From positions 558,001-622,000 of the forward strand of contig OZ251234.1 in assembly GCA_965240325.2 (NCBI GenBank): a stretch of DNA of 64,000 bases, given 5' to 3'. The stretch is from Rebecca billardiae RCC1528. Taxonomy: Eukaryota > Haptophyta. Position 1 is the stretch's first letter; each line of letters starts with the position of its first letter. The translations under genes and the position numbers were made by a program. The notes under the pieces are model-generated. The model had not been told where the DNA came from and did no database searches. It was given only the letters and a program-made list of their open reading frames with translations. Positions 44,289-54,373 of the stretch are shown here, in pieces.

Positions 44289-45251
44289 ATGGCGGCCGCC
44301 ATGTGTCGTCGGCGCTGGCTGAGAAACAAGGCGAGTGCGCTCCTCCTCTTGTGTCTCGGCTCGGGAACTCCGGAGTCCACGCCGCGCTCGCCGCGCCGGA
44401 CAAGATGCTCAGCCACACACCTTGCGATGAGCCGCAGGCAGCTTGTGTGCACAGCGACGGCTCTGGCCACGGGCAGCACGGCTGCACCGGCGGCCGTTGC
44501 TGACGTGGAGAGTCGGCGTGGCTCTAATCGCTTCGGCCCCCTCCGCGAGGTCGTCGACCCAGAGTCCTACTCTGCTCTCGTATACTCGCCAGCCGAGAGC
44601 TCTGCGCCCCTGCCACTCCTCCTGGTCCTGCATGGCGCCGGCATGAACGATCAGGACGCGTGGGCCCTCGCTGACCCGCGCGGTGAGCATGCTGGGCTTC
44701 CGCCCAGCTTGCTCGCGTCCGGTAGGGCCCCGCCTGCCCTCGCTCGCAGGTTTGTGATGGCCGCGCCCTACGCAGCGGGAAGGCGCAGCTTCTACGAGGA
44801 GCCGCGCCAAAAGCTCCTCCGCTTCGTCTCGTGGGTGTGCAGCGATGCCGGGCGCGCCGCAGGCTGCCCCCGCATCGATCCGGCACGCATATTCGTGCTC
44901 GGCTTCAGCGATGGGGCCACAGTCGGAGTCGAGCTGCTCACATCCGCGCGTCTCGCCGGCGGGATAATCGCCGCGTACGGCTTCACCGGCGCCTTGCCCC
45001 CACAAGCAGTGGATCAGCTGCACGACAAGCCAGTGTGGGTGTTCCACTCTGCGGATGACGTCATCTTCTCTGTCTCCAACAGCGACCGTCTAGTCAGTAC
45101 GCTGCGCGACGCTGCTGCGCAGCCCAGTGTCGTGCGCTACTCACGCTTCGATGCGGACCAAGAGGGCTTCACTGGCACGGTGCGCGGCCACAGCACCGGC
45201 GTCACTGCGTCCAAGCGCAACGACGTGTATGAGTGGCTGCTCGGCTTCTGA
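44289..45251 (+). CDS. Alpha/beta hydrolase (esterase-like), probably plastid-targeted
   Basis: This 320-residue protein has an alpha/beta-hydrolase fold: LLLVLHGAG (oxyanion region, 111-118), nucleophile elbow GFSDG with Ser207, acid HSADD (Asp256 or Asp257) and His301 in GHSTG. The order and spacing fit the phospholipase/carboxylesterase and polyester-depolymerase-like groups; the substrate is unknown. The N-terminus has two hydrophobic stretches: residues 15-24, and 48-71, the latter beginning MSRRQ and ending APAAVADVE, which looks like a twin-arginine thylakoid signal with an A-x-A site. A multi-part leader to the plastid, perhaps the lumen, is inferred. It is intronless and the start is the first ATG. 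The catalytic domain begins at about residue 85. Confidence 0.75.
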   Translation: MAAAMCRRRWLRNKASALLLLCLGSGTPESTPRSPRRTRCSATHLAMSRRQLVCTATALATGSTAAPAAVADVESRRGSNRFGPLREVVDPESYSALVYSPAESSAPLPLLLVLHGAGMNDQDAWALADPRGEHAGLPPSLLASGRAPPALARRFVMAAPYAAGRRSFYEEPRQKLLRFVSWVCSDAGRAAGCPRIDPARIFVLGFSDGATVGVELLTSARLAGGIIAAYGFTGALPPQAVDQLHDKPVWVFHSADDVIFSVSNSDRLVSTLRDAAAQPSVVRYSRFDADQEGFTGTVRGHSTGVTASKRNDVYEWLLGF

Positions 45252-46156
45252 CCCGCGGCGGCACCCGCGGCGCCACCGCCACCGTTGGCCGGCGCCGCCG
45301 CTTCCACTACGTACAGACTAGCCGGTGCACCCCGACAGGCCAGGTCGAGGGTGTGCGTGCGACAAGTAGTGCCGGTGAGAGTACCCCCACATACGAAGAA
45401 AGAACTCAAAAAGTGATGATGATGCCCATACAGTATTCTTGTCATCATCACTTCATCAGCAGGAGTGCGAAAAGTACCCGCGGTATGACCAAGGGGGTGG
45501 GTACAGCGAATACTCCTCGAGTCCTTCAATGAAAGGCGTGTGACAGGACAGTATTCATTTGTGGGACGATGGTTTGAATGAGGATACTATCGCGCCGTGC
45601 AACGGTAAATATTTTTGAGCTCCCTGTTGATTTTCAAATATGAAATTCGCTCTTCGTGATTGTGGGCGCATCTATTCATTCGAATGCCTCGTTTTTAAGC
45701 TCGCGTAACCGTATATCAAGAGTGTAGCAGGAGAGTAAAGTTTCTGGGCAGGCTTCTGGCGTATTCGAACCCACAACCTTGCGACCGCTTTTGAATCAGA
45801 ATCATCGACACACACAAGCTCGAAGCCGCCCCTTCCTAGTTTAGGTTAAGGTTAATAGCGCATCTCATCCCATTGATTTTGGGTACCGTCGTTCCGGTCG
45901 CTTCGAGCTGGATCCACAGTGAAGGGGAAATCTCAGGCGCTCTCCCCATTTTCGTGGTTAGAGATGGTACATCACCGTGATATCACACTAGCCGAGATCG
46001 CGATCTCCCCTCCCTCCCATCGCTTCAGCCCTACCAAATGACGATACACTACTTACAACCTTGTCACCCCCAAACCCCCGCACCACCCAACTCCTACCCC
46101 ACTGTGGACCATCCACCCTCCCCATCATCGCGCCACCTTTCCACCGGCTCGCCGCG
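45252..46156. other. Intergenic, AT-richer, tRNA-like fragment
   Basis: No gene is recognised. A minus-strand segment around 45735-45800 contains GGTTGTGGGTTCGAATAC, like a tRNA T-arm, but the stems do not pair well. The last 100 bp (46040-46156) are C-rich and probably form the ARM-BTB 5' UTR. Confidence 0.45.
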
Positions 46157-48688
46157 ATGCAGCTGTCGCCGCGATCGAAGAGGCTGAAGCTCGAGACAGG
46201 GGGTGATAGCAGTGTGCTGCCCATCCCTCCCATCCAAGACGCCGTGCACACGCTGTGCTCGCCGCAGACCGAGAGCGCGGGCCACCAGCGCGCGGCGGCG
46301 CAGGTATACGTGCTCGCGGGCGAGTCCGCCGCCGCGGCTACAGAGGCGCTCGACGCGGGGGCCGCCGAGGCGCTGTGCGCGGTGCTGCGCAACGGACCCG
46401 AGGACGCGAAGCGCAACGCCGCCGCCGCCCTCTACAACCTCGCGCCCACCGCCGAGCTCGCCGCGCGCGCCGCGGAGACGGGTGCGCTCGACGCGCTCGT
46501 CGACGTGCTCACTGACGGGCACGAGGACGCGTCGCAGAACGCGTCGGCGGCGCTGTACCGCTTCGCGCACACGGTCGACCTCGCGTCGTCCATCCTCGAC
46601 GCCGGCGCCGCGCCCGCGCTCGTCCGCATCCTCCACCGCGGTGCCGACGGGCTGCGTCAGCACGCGGCGGCCGCGCTGTACGCACTCGCGCGCGACGGCC
46701 CGCTCGCGCAGCGCGTGATCGGCGCCGGCGCGCCGTGCGCGCTCTTCGAGGTGATGCAGACGTCCTCGACACCCGCCGCGTGCGAGGCCGCGTGCGAGGC
46801 CCTCTGCGCCCTCGTGCGCACGCCCGAGCACGCCGCGCACGTCGTGGACACGGGCGTGGTACCCGGTCTGATCCGCATGCTCGCCTCTGCATGCACGCGC
46901 TCGCAGCGGCTCGCGGCGTGCACGATCTCGGCGCTCGCGGCGGCGGACGAGGGCGGCGCGATCGTCGCGGCGGGTGCCGTGCCCATCGTCGTCGGCGTCC
47001 TGCTCAGCGGCGAGCCGCGCGCGCAGGAGTACGCCGCGTGCGCGCTTTCAAACCTCGCGTCGTCGTTCGGGCCGCGCTCCAATTTCGTGGAGGCGGGCGC
47101 GCTGCCCGCGCTGATCGCCGCGATGCGCTCGGGCACGCCGGTGACGCGGCGCTCGGCGGTGGCCGCGCTGCACCACCTCACGCTGGACACGCCCATCGGC
47201 GTCTTCGCCGTCGGCGCCGGCGCGCTCTCGCCGCTCATCGCCGCGCTCTCGTGCGGCGACCGCGCGACCGAGGAGGCGGCGGCGGGGGTGTCGTACAACC
47301 TCGCGTGCGAGTCTCTCGCGCTCGGCGGCCAGCTGCTCGACGCGGGCATGCTCGAGCCACTGGTGCAGATGCTGTCCGTCGACCGCCACTCCGACGCCGC
47401 GCTCGACCTCGCCGCCGGCGCCATCCTCTCGCTCGCGGGCGAGCCCACGCTGCGCGCGCGCGTGCTCGCGCACTCTGCGACGTTGCTCATCGTGCGCATC
47501 GGCGCGCGCCGCCCGCGCGGCCGCGCGCTCACGCTCATGGACACGCTCATGTCGGACAGCCACGCGCGGCGGCAGATGCTCTCGGCGTTCGGCCGTGAGT
47601 TCGAGGACGCCTCCGCCGAGCTGCGCACGCTCCGCGAGCGCAACCGCCAGCTCGAGGACGCGCACCGCACGCTCGCCGCCGCCGTCGCCGTCGACGACGT
47701 GCCGAGCGCGGCGCACGTGATGAACGACGTCACCTTCCGCTTCAAGGACGGGCGCACGCTCGGCGCGTCCAAGCTGCTGCTCGCGACGGGGTCGGAGTAC
47801 TTCCGCGCGCAGCTGTGCGGGCCGGAGTGCGCCGCGCCGCTCGAGCCGCCCAAGCCCGCCGCCGCCACCAGCCTGACGGTGCGCGCGCCCGCCGCCGCCG
47901 AGGACGCGCAACACGACACGGAGGACACACAGACGGACGAGGAAGACGAGGACGACGTCGCCGCGCACACCGTCGCGCCGCCGCAGCTCCCGCTCGCGGA
48001 GGTCGCGGCGGCCGCCGCGCCCGAGGCGGCGCTGCACAAGACCAAGCTCACCGAGAAGAACCGGCTGCACCGCCGCCGCATGACCATCCCCGCGGGCGAC
48101 TCGCCGCCGCTGCAGCAGCGCTGCCTGCGCGAGGCGGGCGTCGGCGTCGTCCACCCGGACGAGTCCTTCTCGTTCGAGGCCTACCACGAGCTGCTGCGCC
48201 AGCTGCACTCGTCGGGGTTCGAGCCGCTGCCGGAGTCGGCGGCGCTGGTGGTCGAGCTGCACGCGCTCTCGCGCAAGATGGCGCCGATGCCCACCGCCAC
48301 CGCCGTCGTCCGCCTCGAGAGCGCGACGGGCTCGGCCGTCTCGGACGAGCCACCCAAGCCGCTGCCCGACACGCTTGCGCGCGTCGCGACGCAGTGCGAG
48401 CTGCGCATGATCGAGGGGCTGGACATCGACAACTGCCTCGACCTGCTGCTGCACGCGCGCGCGTGCGATGGCGCGCACCGGCTGCTCCGCGCCGCGAGCG
48501 ACTTCGTCCGCCTGCACCTCCGCTCCGTCACCACGCTGCCGCGCTGGCAGTCGTTCTGCGCGCAGCACCCCGCGCTCGCGCTCGAGCTGATGACGGGCGC
48601 GGCCGTCGCCCTCGACGAGGAGCTGCGCACGGCCAACAGCTCGCCGTACCGGCGCAAGCGCAGGAACCCGCCGCCGCGCAGCCGGTGA
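46157..48688 (+). CDS. Armadillo-repeat protein with split BTB domain
   Basis: This 843-residue protein starts at the first ATG (MQLSPRSKRLKLE); the frame upstream begins only with TTG. The N-terminus has a basic PRSKRLK stretch that may be a nuclear signal. Residues about 40-470 form ten or so armadillo repeats (for example AAAALYNLAPTAELAARAAETGALDALV). A coiled-coil segment (about 480-510) leads to a BTB-like start VTFRFKDGRTLGASKLLLATGSEYF. That BTB region is interrupted by an acidic, low-complexity insert (about 570-650) before FEAYHELLRQLHSSG and LDIDNCLDLLLHARA. The domain order matches the ARM-BTB gene at 9488-11473, including the LDxDNCLDxLxHAR and PRWxxF tail, so the two are paralogues. 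An adaptor role, perhaps with Cul3, is inferred. Confidence 0.8.
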   Translation: MQLSPRSKRLKLETGGDSSVLPIPPIQDAVHTLCSPQTESAGHQRAAAQVYVLAGESAAAATEALDAGAAEALCAVLRNGPEDAKRNAAAALYNLAPTAELAARAAETGALDALVDVLTDGHEDASQNASAALYRFAHTVDLASSILDAGAAPALVRILHRGADGLRQHAAAALYALARDGPLAQRVIGAGAPCALFEVMQTSSTPAACEAACEALCALVRTPEHAAHVVDTGVVPGLIRMLASACTRSQRLAACTISALAAADEGGAIVAAGAVPIVVGVLLSGEPRAQEYAACALSNLASSFGPRSNFVEAGALPALIAAMRSGTPVTRRSAVAALHHLTLDTPIGVFAVGAGALSPLIAALSCGDRATEEAAAGVSYNLACESLALGGQLLDAGMLEPLVQMLSVDRHSDAALDLAAGAILSLAGEPTLRARVLAHSATLLIVRIGARRPRGRALTLMDTLMSDSHARRQMLSAFGREFEDASAELRTLRERNRQLEDAHRTLAAAVAVDDVPSAAHVMNDVTFRFKDGRTLGASKLLLATGSEYFRAQLCGPECAAPLEPPKPAAATSLTVRAPAAAEDAQHDTEDTQTDEEDEDDVAAHTVAPPQLPLAEVAAAAAPEAALHKTKLTEKNRLHRRRMTIPAGDSPPLQQRCLREAGVGVVHPDESFSFEAYHELLRQLHSSGFEPLPESAALVVELHALSRKMAPMPTATAVVRLESATGSAVSDEPPKPLPDTLARVATQCELRMIEGLDIDNCLDLLLHARACDGAHRLLRAASDFVRLHLRSVTTLPRWQSFCAQHPALALELMTGAAVALDEELRTANSSPYRRKRRNPPPRSR

Positions 48689-48930
48689 GCGTACCTTGAG
48701 GCGCGGCACTGCCCTCCGCCGTGACCCGTCGCACACCCTGCTCACCCGTCCGGGCCGTCGCACGCCAGTCCGTCCACAACCGCCAGCGGCTCATCCGTTG
48801 CCATTGCCAACAGTCCAACACACGCGTCGCCACAGAGCTCGCCCGCTGCGTTCACGTGCTCCGCCCCCACGTGAGCCCGCGCCCCGACTCAGTCGCTTCA
48901 GCAGCACTTGTACAGCGTATACATATATAT

Positions 48931-48990
48931 ATATATGATTAAACTTTTCTGAGGATAGCGCACCAGCAATTTCCCTTGACCGCCATCCGG
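48931..48990 (+). repeat. Left terminal inverted repeat
   Basis: Starts ATATATGATTAAACTTTTCT. It is paired with 50852-50911, with two mismatches (AATTTCCC here against AAAATCCC there). Confidence 0.9.
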
Positions 48991-50501
48991 GCCGAAGTGG
49001 CGCAAAATGGCGGTTGCCCCGTTTGGGCGCCCTTCCGCGCCTTCGAGCGGCTCGTGCGCGTCGGAAAGTGCGCCGAAGCGTATCCGGAGCATGCTCCATC
49101 GACGCGTCGCACTGCCGGGCCCTCGCATGCGAGCCCATGCGGACGTCTGAGTGCGCCTCGCTGCGCACGGTACAGCTTGACGGTACACGGCACGATTGGG
49201 CCCGCGAGCAGCCTCGTGCGCGCGACCGAGCCAGAGGTGGTCGTCAAGAGTAGCACGAGCGGCGGCACACGAGCGGGGCTGGTCGTTGCCGAATATCTGA
49301 CGCACCAATCGACCTCGCCCAGCGCTATCTGCTCGTTTGTGCACGTGTTGGAAAGGATGAGCAGCTGCGTGCAAACGCCGAGCGCGCAGATGAGGCGTGG
49401 GCGAGCGAAGGGGCGGCGAGGGCCGGCGCGTGCGCGCGCGTAAATTCGAGCCTCCCCATACGCATCGAAACACACCGCGCTCGCTCGTCGAGCTGCGCAC
49501 GGGTATCGGTGCGCGCGCGCCAACGCGGCGCGCCGTGAACGCGCCCGGCGAATGCACACCTGCTCGCGCGCGCACGCGCACGTGATGGACCGAGGAGGTC
49601 GCGCGAGCATGCGCGATGTGTCTGGATTGAGCGTGTAGGAGGTGTAGGCTGCGCTCCGCACGCGCTCCGCCACCGTGCACCGCGCTGCTCCTCGTCCACG
49701 CGATCGCCGCCGAGCCCAGATTCAAACGCGCGCGAGCCCGCGAGCGCGCCTCCGAGCAGCGCTTGCAGCAATCGTGTCGAAGGCTTGGCGAGAGGCAGAT
49801 GTGCATGGCAAGTAGCGCAATGGGGGTGCCCATCACGCACACACACCCGCGCACGCTCGCCGCACCACCTCGTCGTGCCCACGTTCAGCGCGCGGGGCGC
49901 ACTTTGCGCCTCGAGCAGCTGCCGAGCGGCTCCCGCGCGCGGCGCGCGCAGCGAGTAGAACTCAGCCAATGGTCCGAGGGCGAGCCGGCCGAGCGTCGTG
50001 CGTGACGCACATGGACCTGGTGCAACGCCGCGTACCACTCGCAGCCACCATCGCGCCCGTACCAGCGAGCTGTGGCCGCCGCCGACACCCCAAAGCAGCC
50101 CAGCCGTCAGCGCGCGACAGCCGACGAGCGCGCGACGCGCGCGTGCACCACCGTGATGAGCACGGATGAGCGCGCGCGCCCGTGTCGTAGCTCAGGTGGG
50201 GTCCCCCGATCGCACGCACCACCGCGCTGCCACGCCTTCGACCATCTTGTGTCACCACGCGGGCACACGCCGGGCAGGCGGCGGGGGCAGCCCGCTCGGC
50301 AAACGGTCAGCGCGCAGCGAGGATGGAGTCCGGCGAGGGGCGACCGGAGTGTCCGGCGCGACGGAGGTGGTCCATGCCGTGGTCGCCGACGCGTTCCTCA
50401 CCACCTCCGAGGCCGTGGTGGCCGCCCGGGAGAAGGAATGCTCCCAGTCGCACCCTTTGCAGTGCTCCTTTGCGCGTGCACGCAACGGCGAGGAGCGGAA
50501 G

Positions 50502-50578
50502 CGTTAGAGGGCACTTTCTGTGCAGTTCAGGCGTTCTTTCCCCAAAATGTAGAATGCGCGGAGAAGTGCCCTCTAACG
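50502..50578. repeat. 15-bp perfect inverted repeat inside the TIR element
   Basis: CGTTAGAGGGCACTT at 50502-50516 and its exact reverse complement at 50564-50578 flank a 47-bp loop. This may be a nested small element or a structured site. Confidence 0.8.
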
Positions 50579-50851
50579 ATTTTCGTGTGCAGCCGTGCCG
50601 CGCGCGCGAGGAAGGCCACATGCGGCTCCTTGCACATCTGCTGCAGATCGGCTTGTGCTCGGCGAGCGCGGCGAGGAGGAAGGTGCGCGCTCGCGAGCTG
50701 GCGCACCTGGGAGTCCTCGCGGCCTCCGAGCAGAAAGAGCGCGTCGAGCGCAACGCCGCAGGTCGCACGGTCGCGATCTCGCGAGAGCGGTGGTGCGAGG
50801 GCGGGCCTCGCCATCGCGCGTTTCTGCGTCCAAACGCGGCCTCCGTAAAAT

Positions 50852-50911
50852 CCGGATGGCGGTCAAGGGATTTTGCTGGTGCGCTATCCTCAGAAAAGTT
50901 TAATCATATAT
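50852..50911 (-). repeat. Right terminal inverted repeat
   Basis: Reverse complement of the left end. Read inward on either side, it gives the same short peptide frame (MAVKG.CWCAILRKV), simply because the DNA is the same. Confidence 0.9.
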
Positions 50912-51565
50912 CGATATATGTATCATGCATTTAAAAATCAATATTATAATATATATATATCTAGCCGCAGATGGTTATATGTTTTTATAATATTTAAGGT
51001 AGTTACTCATATATATATTATTTAATAATATATATAATCCTGCCCGTTGCATACCACGTCGTTAATATATAATCACTATCGCGCGTTGCGCCAGCGCAGA
51101 ACAAATTTTATTAAGTACGTACTAAAACTCATAATAAAAAATACGGACTTCCGCCAGTTCCGGCGGCAGCGATCAGTATTAAATTCGTCGCGCGCGGCAT
51201 AATATTACTTTAATAATCACATCCAACTGGCGGCGCGGCCTTGTGAGTAGTACTGGCCTACGCCGGGGTCCGCAGCGGCGGTCAACGGTGTCGGTGACCG
51301 CACGGCTCGGCCTCAACCAGTCCTCCGAGCTGGCGCCCGGCCGCAGCATTATTATAACTATAAGCGTTGACGCCGAACACGAGCAAGAATAATCGACTCG
51401 CCAGAAGCGGCCGCCACTGTGGGCCAGGCCAGGGGCGAATGGCACAAGCCATCGCCATCCGGGCACCCGCGCCATGGCCAGCCCGCCCTTGGTCGCGCCG
51501 CGCCGAAGCCTGCCGCCGCCTGCTGCCGGCTGAGGCAGCAGGGCACTTGAAGCCGAACTCGGTAA
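50912..51565. other. AT-rich intergenic region
   Basis: This stretch lies to the right of the TIR element, with TATA-type runs to about 51200, then GC-rich sequence to the Rei1-like 3' end. No gene is seen. Confidence 0.5.
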
Positions 51566-52962
51566 CTACCCGAAGACGATGTACTGCGACTTCTGGTTGT
51601 CCTTGATCAGTTCGTTGCGCTTGAGGCCGACGGAGAGTGCCTGCTTGTTCGCGCGCGCTTGGTATCGCCGGTCGCGCTCGTTCTGTCGCCCCGGCCCCGC
51701 CGCGCCCCTCCACGCGCCCACCGCGCCGCCGCGCTGCGGCTGTGCAATCACACCCATCTGCCGATACTGCAGCAGCAGCCGGCCCATCATGGCCTGCTCC
51801 GCCGTCTCAGGCCGCATGCGCTGGTTGTAGTATCGGCGGAGCGAGCGGTGGCCGAGCTCCTTCGTGCCCCCCGCGACGACGAGCGCCGCGTCGTCCGACG
51901 CGCCCGCCGCAGCCGCCGCCGCCAAGCCCACCGCCGGCGCATACACGACCGCCGTGCGCACCGACTGCTGCTCGGCGGCCGCGCCGCCGGCGCCGTCGTC
52001 CATCGGCGCCGCGCCGCTCGCGCGCTCCCCGTCGTCGTCGTCGTCGTCGTCGTCGAGCTCGACCTCCACCCAGAGTGGCGAGTCGTTGGCGAGCGCGTCG
52101 AGATCGTAGAACTCGGCGAACTCGTCCTCGTTCCCCTCCAGCTCGAAGCGGGTAGTGCCCTTGTCGCGCTGCGCGAAGAGAAGGCGGCGCGCGCCGCGGG
52201 GCGCGGCGCGGCGCGAGCGGTGGGCGGCGGCGCGCGCGGGCGCACGCGCGCGCGGCAGTGGACGCGGAGGCGGCGGGGACGCGCACCATGTGCGCCTGCA
52301 CCGCCTCGACCGAGTGGAACTGCTTCCCGTCGAGCAGCGCGGTGCAGCCGATGTACACCTTCTCCTGCAAGTAGCGCAGCAGCCCGGCCATGTCGCGCAC
52401 AAACTCGGCGTGCGGCACGCGAAAGCCGTGCGTGCAGGCCATGTGCTGCAGGTTGGCCTCGAGCGAGTCGGAGACGTGGCTCGAGAAGAGGTCGTTCCCC
52501 GGGCCGAACTTTGGCGCGGACGCGATGCGCGCGTCGATCAGCTCCTCCTCCGACATGGCCGCCGCGCGCCTGTAGAAAGCCGCTTTCGACTTTGGGTGCG
52601 GGGCGGCCTTGTCCGCAGCGCGACCGCCCTGTCGCTCGGCGCGCGCGGCGCGCTTGCCCTTGCCGCTCTCTGCGGCGGCGCTCGCCGCCGCGCTCTGCCG
52701 AGCTTCAAACGCCTCCTTCGTGAGCGGCTTGAGGTTGGCCACCTTGCGCTTCAAGTTGTACCGGTGCCATTCAGTGCTGCGCGCGCGCACGGGCGGCGGC
52801 GGCGGCGGCGCGCAGGCGCGTGAGCGGTGGTGAGGCGCGAGGCGCGGGCGGAGGTTCGAGCCTGCGACCGCGCGCGCGCGCACACCGGTAGTGCGCCTTG
52901 AGCTCCTCGTCGCTCGCAAAGACCTCCCCAGGCGCCGTGTAGGCTGTCAGCCCGTCCGCCAT
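51566..52962 (-). CDS. Rei1/ZNF622-like 60S biogenesis factor lacking zinc-finger cysteines
   Basis: Exons 52962-52886, 52776-52287 and 52168-51566 give 389 residues. Introns (109 and 118 bp) start GTGTGC/GTGCGC and end CGCAG; joins rebuild HYRTEWHRYNLKRKVA and VQAHMRDKGTTRFELEGN. The WHRYNLKRKVA segment, the LEANLQHMACTHGFRVP...GLLRYLQEK block, FHSVEAVQAHM, and the tail LGHRSLRRYYNQR...LLQYRQMG are diagnostic of Rei1/ZNF622, which helps release and recycle factors from pre-60S ribosomes in the cytoplasm. The family's C2H2 fingers keep their His positions here, but the Cys pairs are gone: the first finger reads LTAYTAPGEVFASDEELKAHY and the last CTALLDGKQF. An acidic Asp run lies at about residue 220. 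The start is the first ATG. Confidence 0.88.
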
Positions 52963-53235
52963 GATTCCGCCGGTTCCGCCCTCCACGCCCGGCCACGCGC
53001 GCAGCCCGTGCCGGTGGAAGAGTCGCGAGGCGGCTGCCACGACGAGAACGAGCGGCGACGTGATGAACGGGACGAGATTTTTTGATGTCCGGGTCCGATC
53101 CGGGCAAGCACTGCAGCCGTCCGGAGAAGATCAGAAGATCAAAGCCCACGACTTCGACACTTCGTGTCTTCGTCCGTGCGAATTTTCAAAGCACGCGTCG
53201 TGCGGCCATCATTGCCACGCGGAATCGTGGCCGTG
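52963..53235. promoter_or_regulatory. Divergent promoter region (Rei1-like / membrane protein)
   Basis: 273 bp separate the two start codons. No motif was assigned. Confidence 0.35.
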
Positions 53236-54373
53236 ATGCCCTTCGCCGCAGTGAATGCGGCAACGCTGGACGAGCTGTCGAGCGAAGGCACGCCCTTCTC
53301 GAAGCTGACGGGAAACGCTCTCCTCGACGTCGCCCACGACTTTGGCGTGCGCGACCCCGCGCTGTTGGCAGACGAGGAGTCGCTGCGCTTGCTGGTCGCG
53401 AGCCTCGCAGTCGCGTCGGGCGCGCTCGATGGGGATCGTGCGTGCGCGAGCGCCCACCGCTCGTGCGTCGCTCGTGAAGTGCAGCGCAGGCGGCCTCTCC
53501 GCCCCACCGCCCCCACCCCACGGCTGCCCCTCGCCCCCTGCCTCACGCACGCGCCTCCTCGCGCCGCGCGCCACACGCCACACGCCGTCGCAGCCTCGGC
53601 CGTCACGGCGCCGAGTGTCAAGTGGCACTCGCTGGAATCGGAGACGCGCGGGCTCCTGGTGCTGACCATCCGCTCCAAGGGGCTCCTCCCGCAGTCGACC
53701 GCCGCCGCGCTCAACGTCCTCGCGCAGCCCTCCGTCGTGCGCCGGTACAAGCTGCGCGGCAACCGGTGGACTGAGCCGCCCGCACCCGGGTTTTCCGGCC
53801 TGGGCGCGGCGAGCAACGGGAGCGTGGTGGACGAGGTGGCGGGCGCGGCGGGGAGCGTGGAGGACGAGGACGCCCCGCTCCTCGACGAGGACACGCTCCA
53901 AATCCTCCAGGCCGCCAAGGACGGCTTTGGCGACGACTTTGCGACGCGCTCCACGGGCGAATGGCTCAACGCGCTCGCGGCCGCGTTTGACACGCCGCTG
54001 CCGGAGCGGCCGTGGTACATGTCAGGTGCGCCGCGGGGCGCGGCCAGCCGCGCGCTCGGGCGGTGCGGGCGTTCGCGAGGCCGGCGGGCGCCCGGCCATG
54101 CACGCCCGCAGCGCGCCACCGTCCGTCCAGCCCGCACGTGCTCACAGCGCCCCGCGCCCTCCGCGCGCTGTGCGGGCGCGCATGCGCGCAGGCGGTGCGC
54201 TTTTCGGCGTGGCCGGCATGATCGCGCTGCTGCTGTTCCACGCCTTCATCCTGAAGCGCACGCTGGACCGGCTGAAGCTCTTCGACTCGATGGTGTTTGT
54301 CCTGCCGCTCATCGCGTTCGCCGGCGCCGGCCTCGTCGGTGCCTTTGCAGTGTTCGTGCACAGGTCGGTCTGA
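53236..54373 (+). CDS. Two-helix membrane protein, unknown function
   Basis: Exons 53236-53437, 53594-54025 and 54192-54373 give 271 residues in one consistent frame. Introns (156 and 166 bp) start GTGCGT/GTGCGC and end GTCGCAG/GCGCAG. The N-terminal part (1-68) is helical and acidic (TLDELSSEGTPFSKLTGNALLDVAHDFGV). The middle has VKWHSLESETRGLLVLTIRSKG, then a disordered acidic linker. The C-terminus has two hydrophobic helices (GGALFGVAGMIALLLFHAFI and MVFVLPLIAFAGAGLVGAFA) joined by a basic LKRTLDRLKL loop, so it probably spans the membrane twice. I do not recognise a family. The stop chosen is the first in frame, though a CAG|GTCGGT at 54362 could be a further donor. Confidence 0.55.

Larger units (their letters stand above)
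48931..50911. mobile_element. DNA-transposon-like element with 60-bp terminal inverted repeats
   Basis: Its ends, 48931-48990 and 50852-50911, are inverted copies identical at 58 of 60 bases; both contain TTTTCTGAGGATAGCGCACC and CCCTTGACCGCCATCCGG. The total length is 1,981 bp. The interior is GC-rich while both flanks are TA-rich (ATATAT), so insertion into a TA-rich site is likely; any target duplication is hidden in the AT run. No transposase motif is seen in the internal frames. It is either non-autonomous or encodes something I cannot recognise. Confidence 0.8.

Noticed and set aside
45735-45800. tRNA-like fragment on the minus strand (GGTTCGAAT box)
   Set aside because: The T-stem and acceptor stem do not pair and no proper anticodon arm is found; at most a degenerate tRNA-derived repeat.
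49325-50038. 237-codon minus frame inside the TIR element as a transposase
   Set aside because: No DDE/D-type or zinc motif and a composition like other spurious frames.
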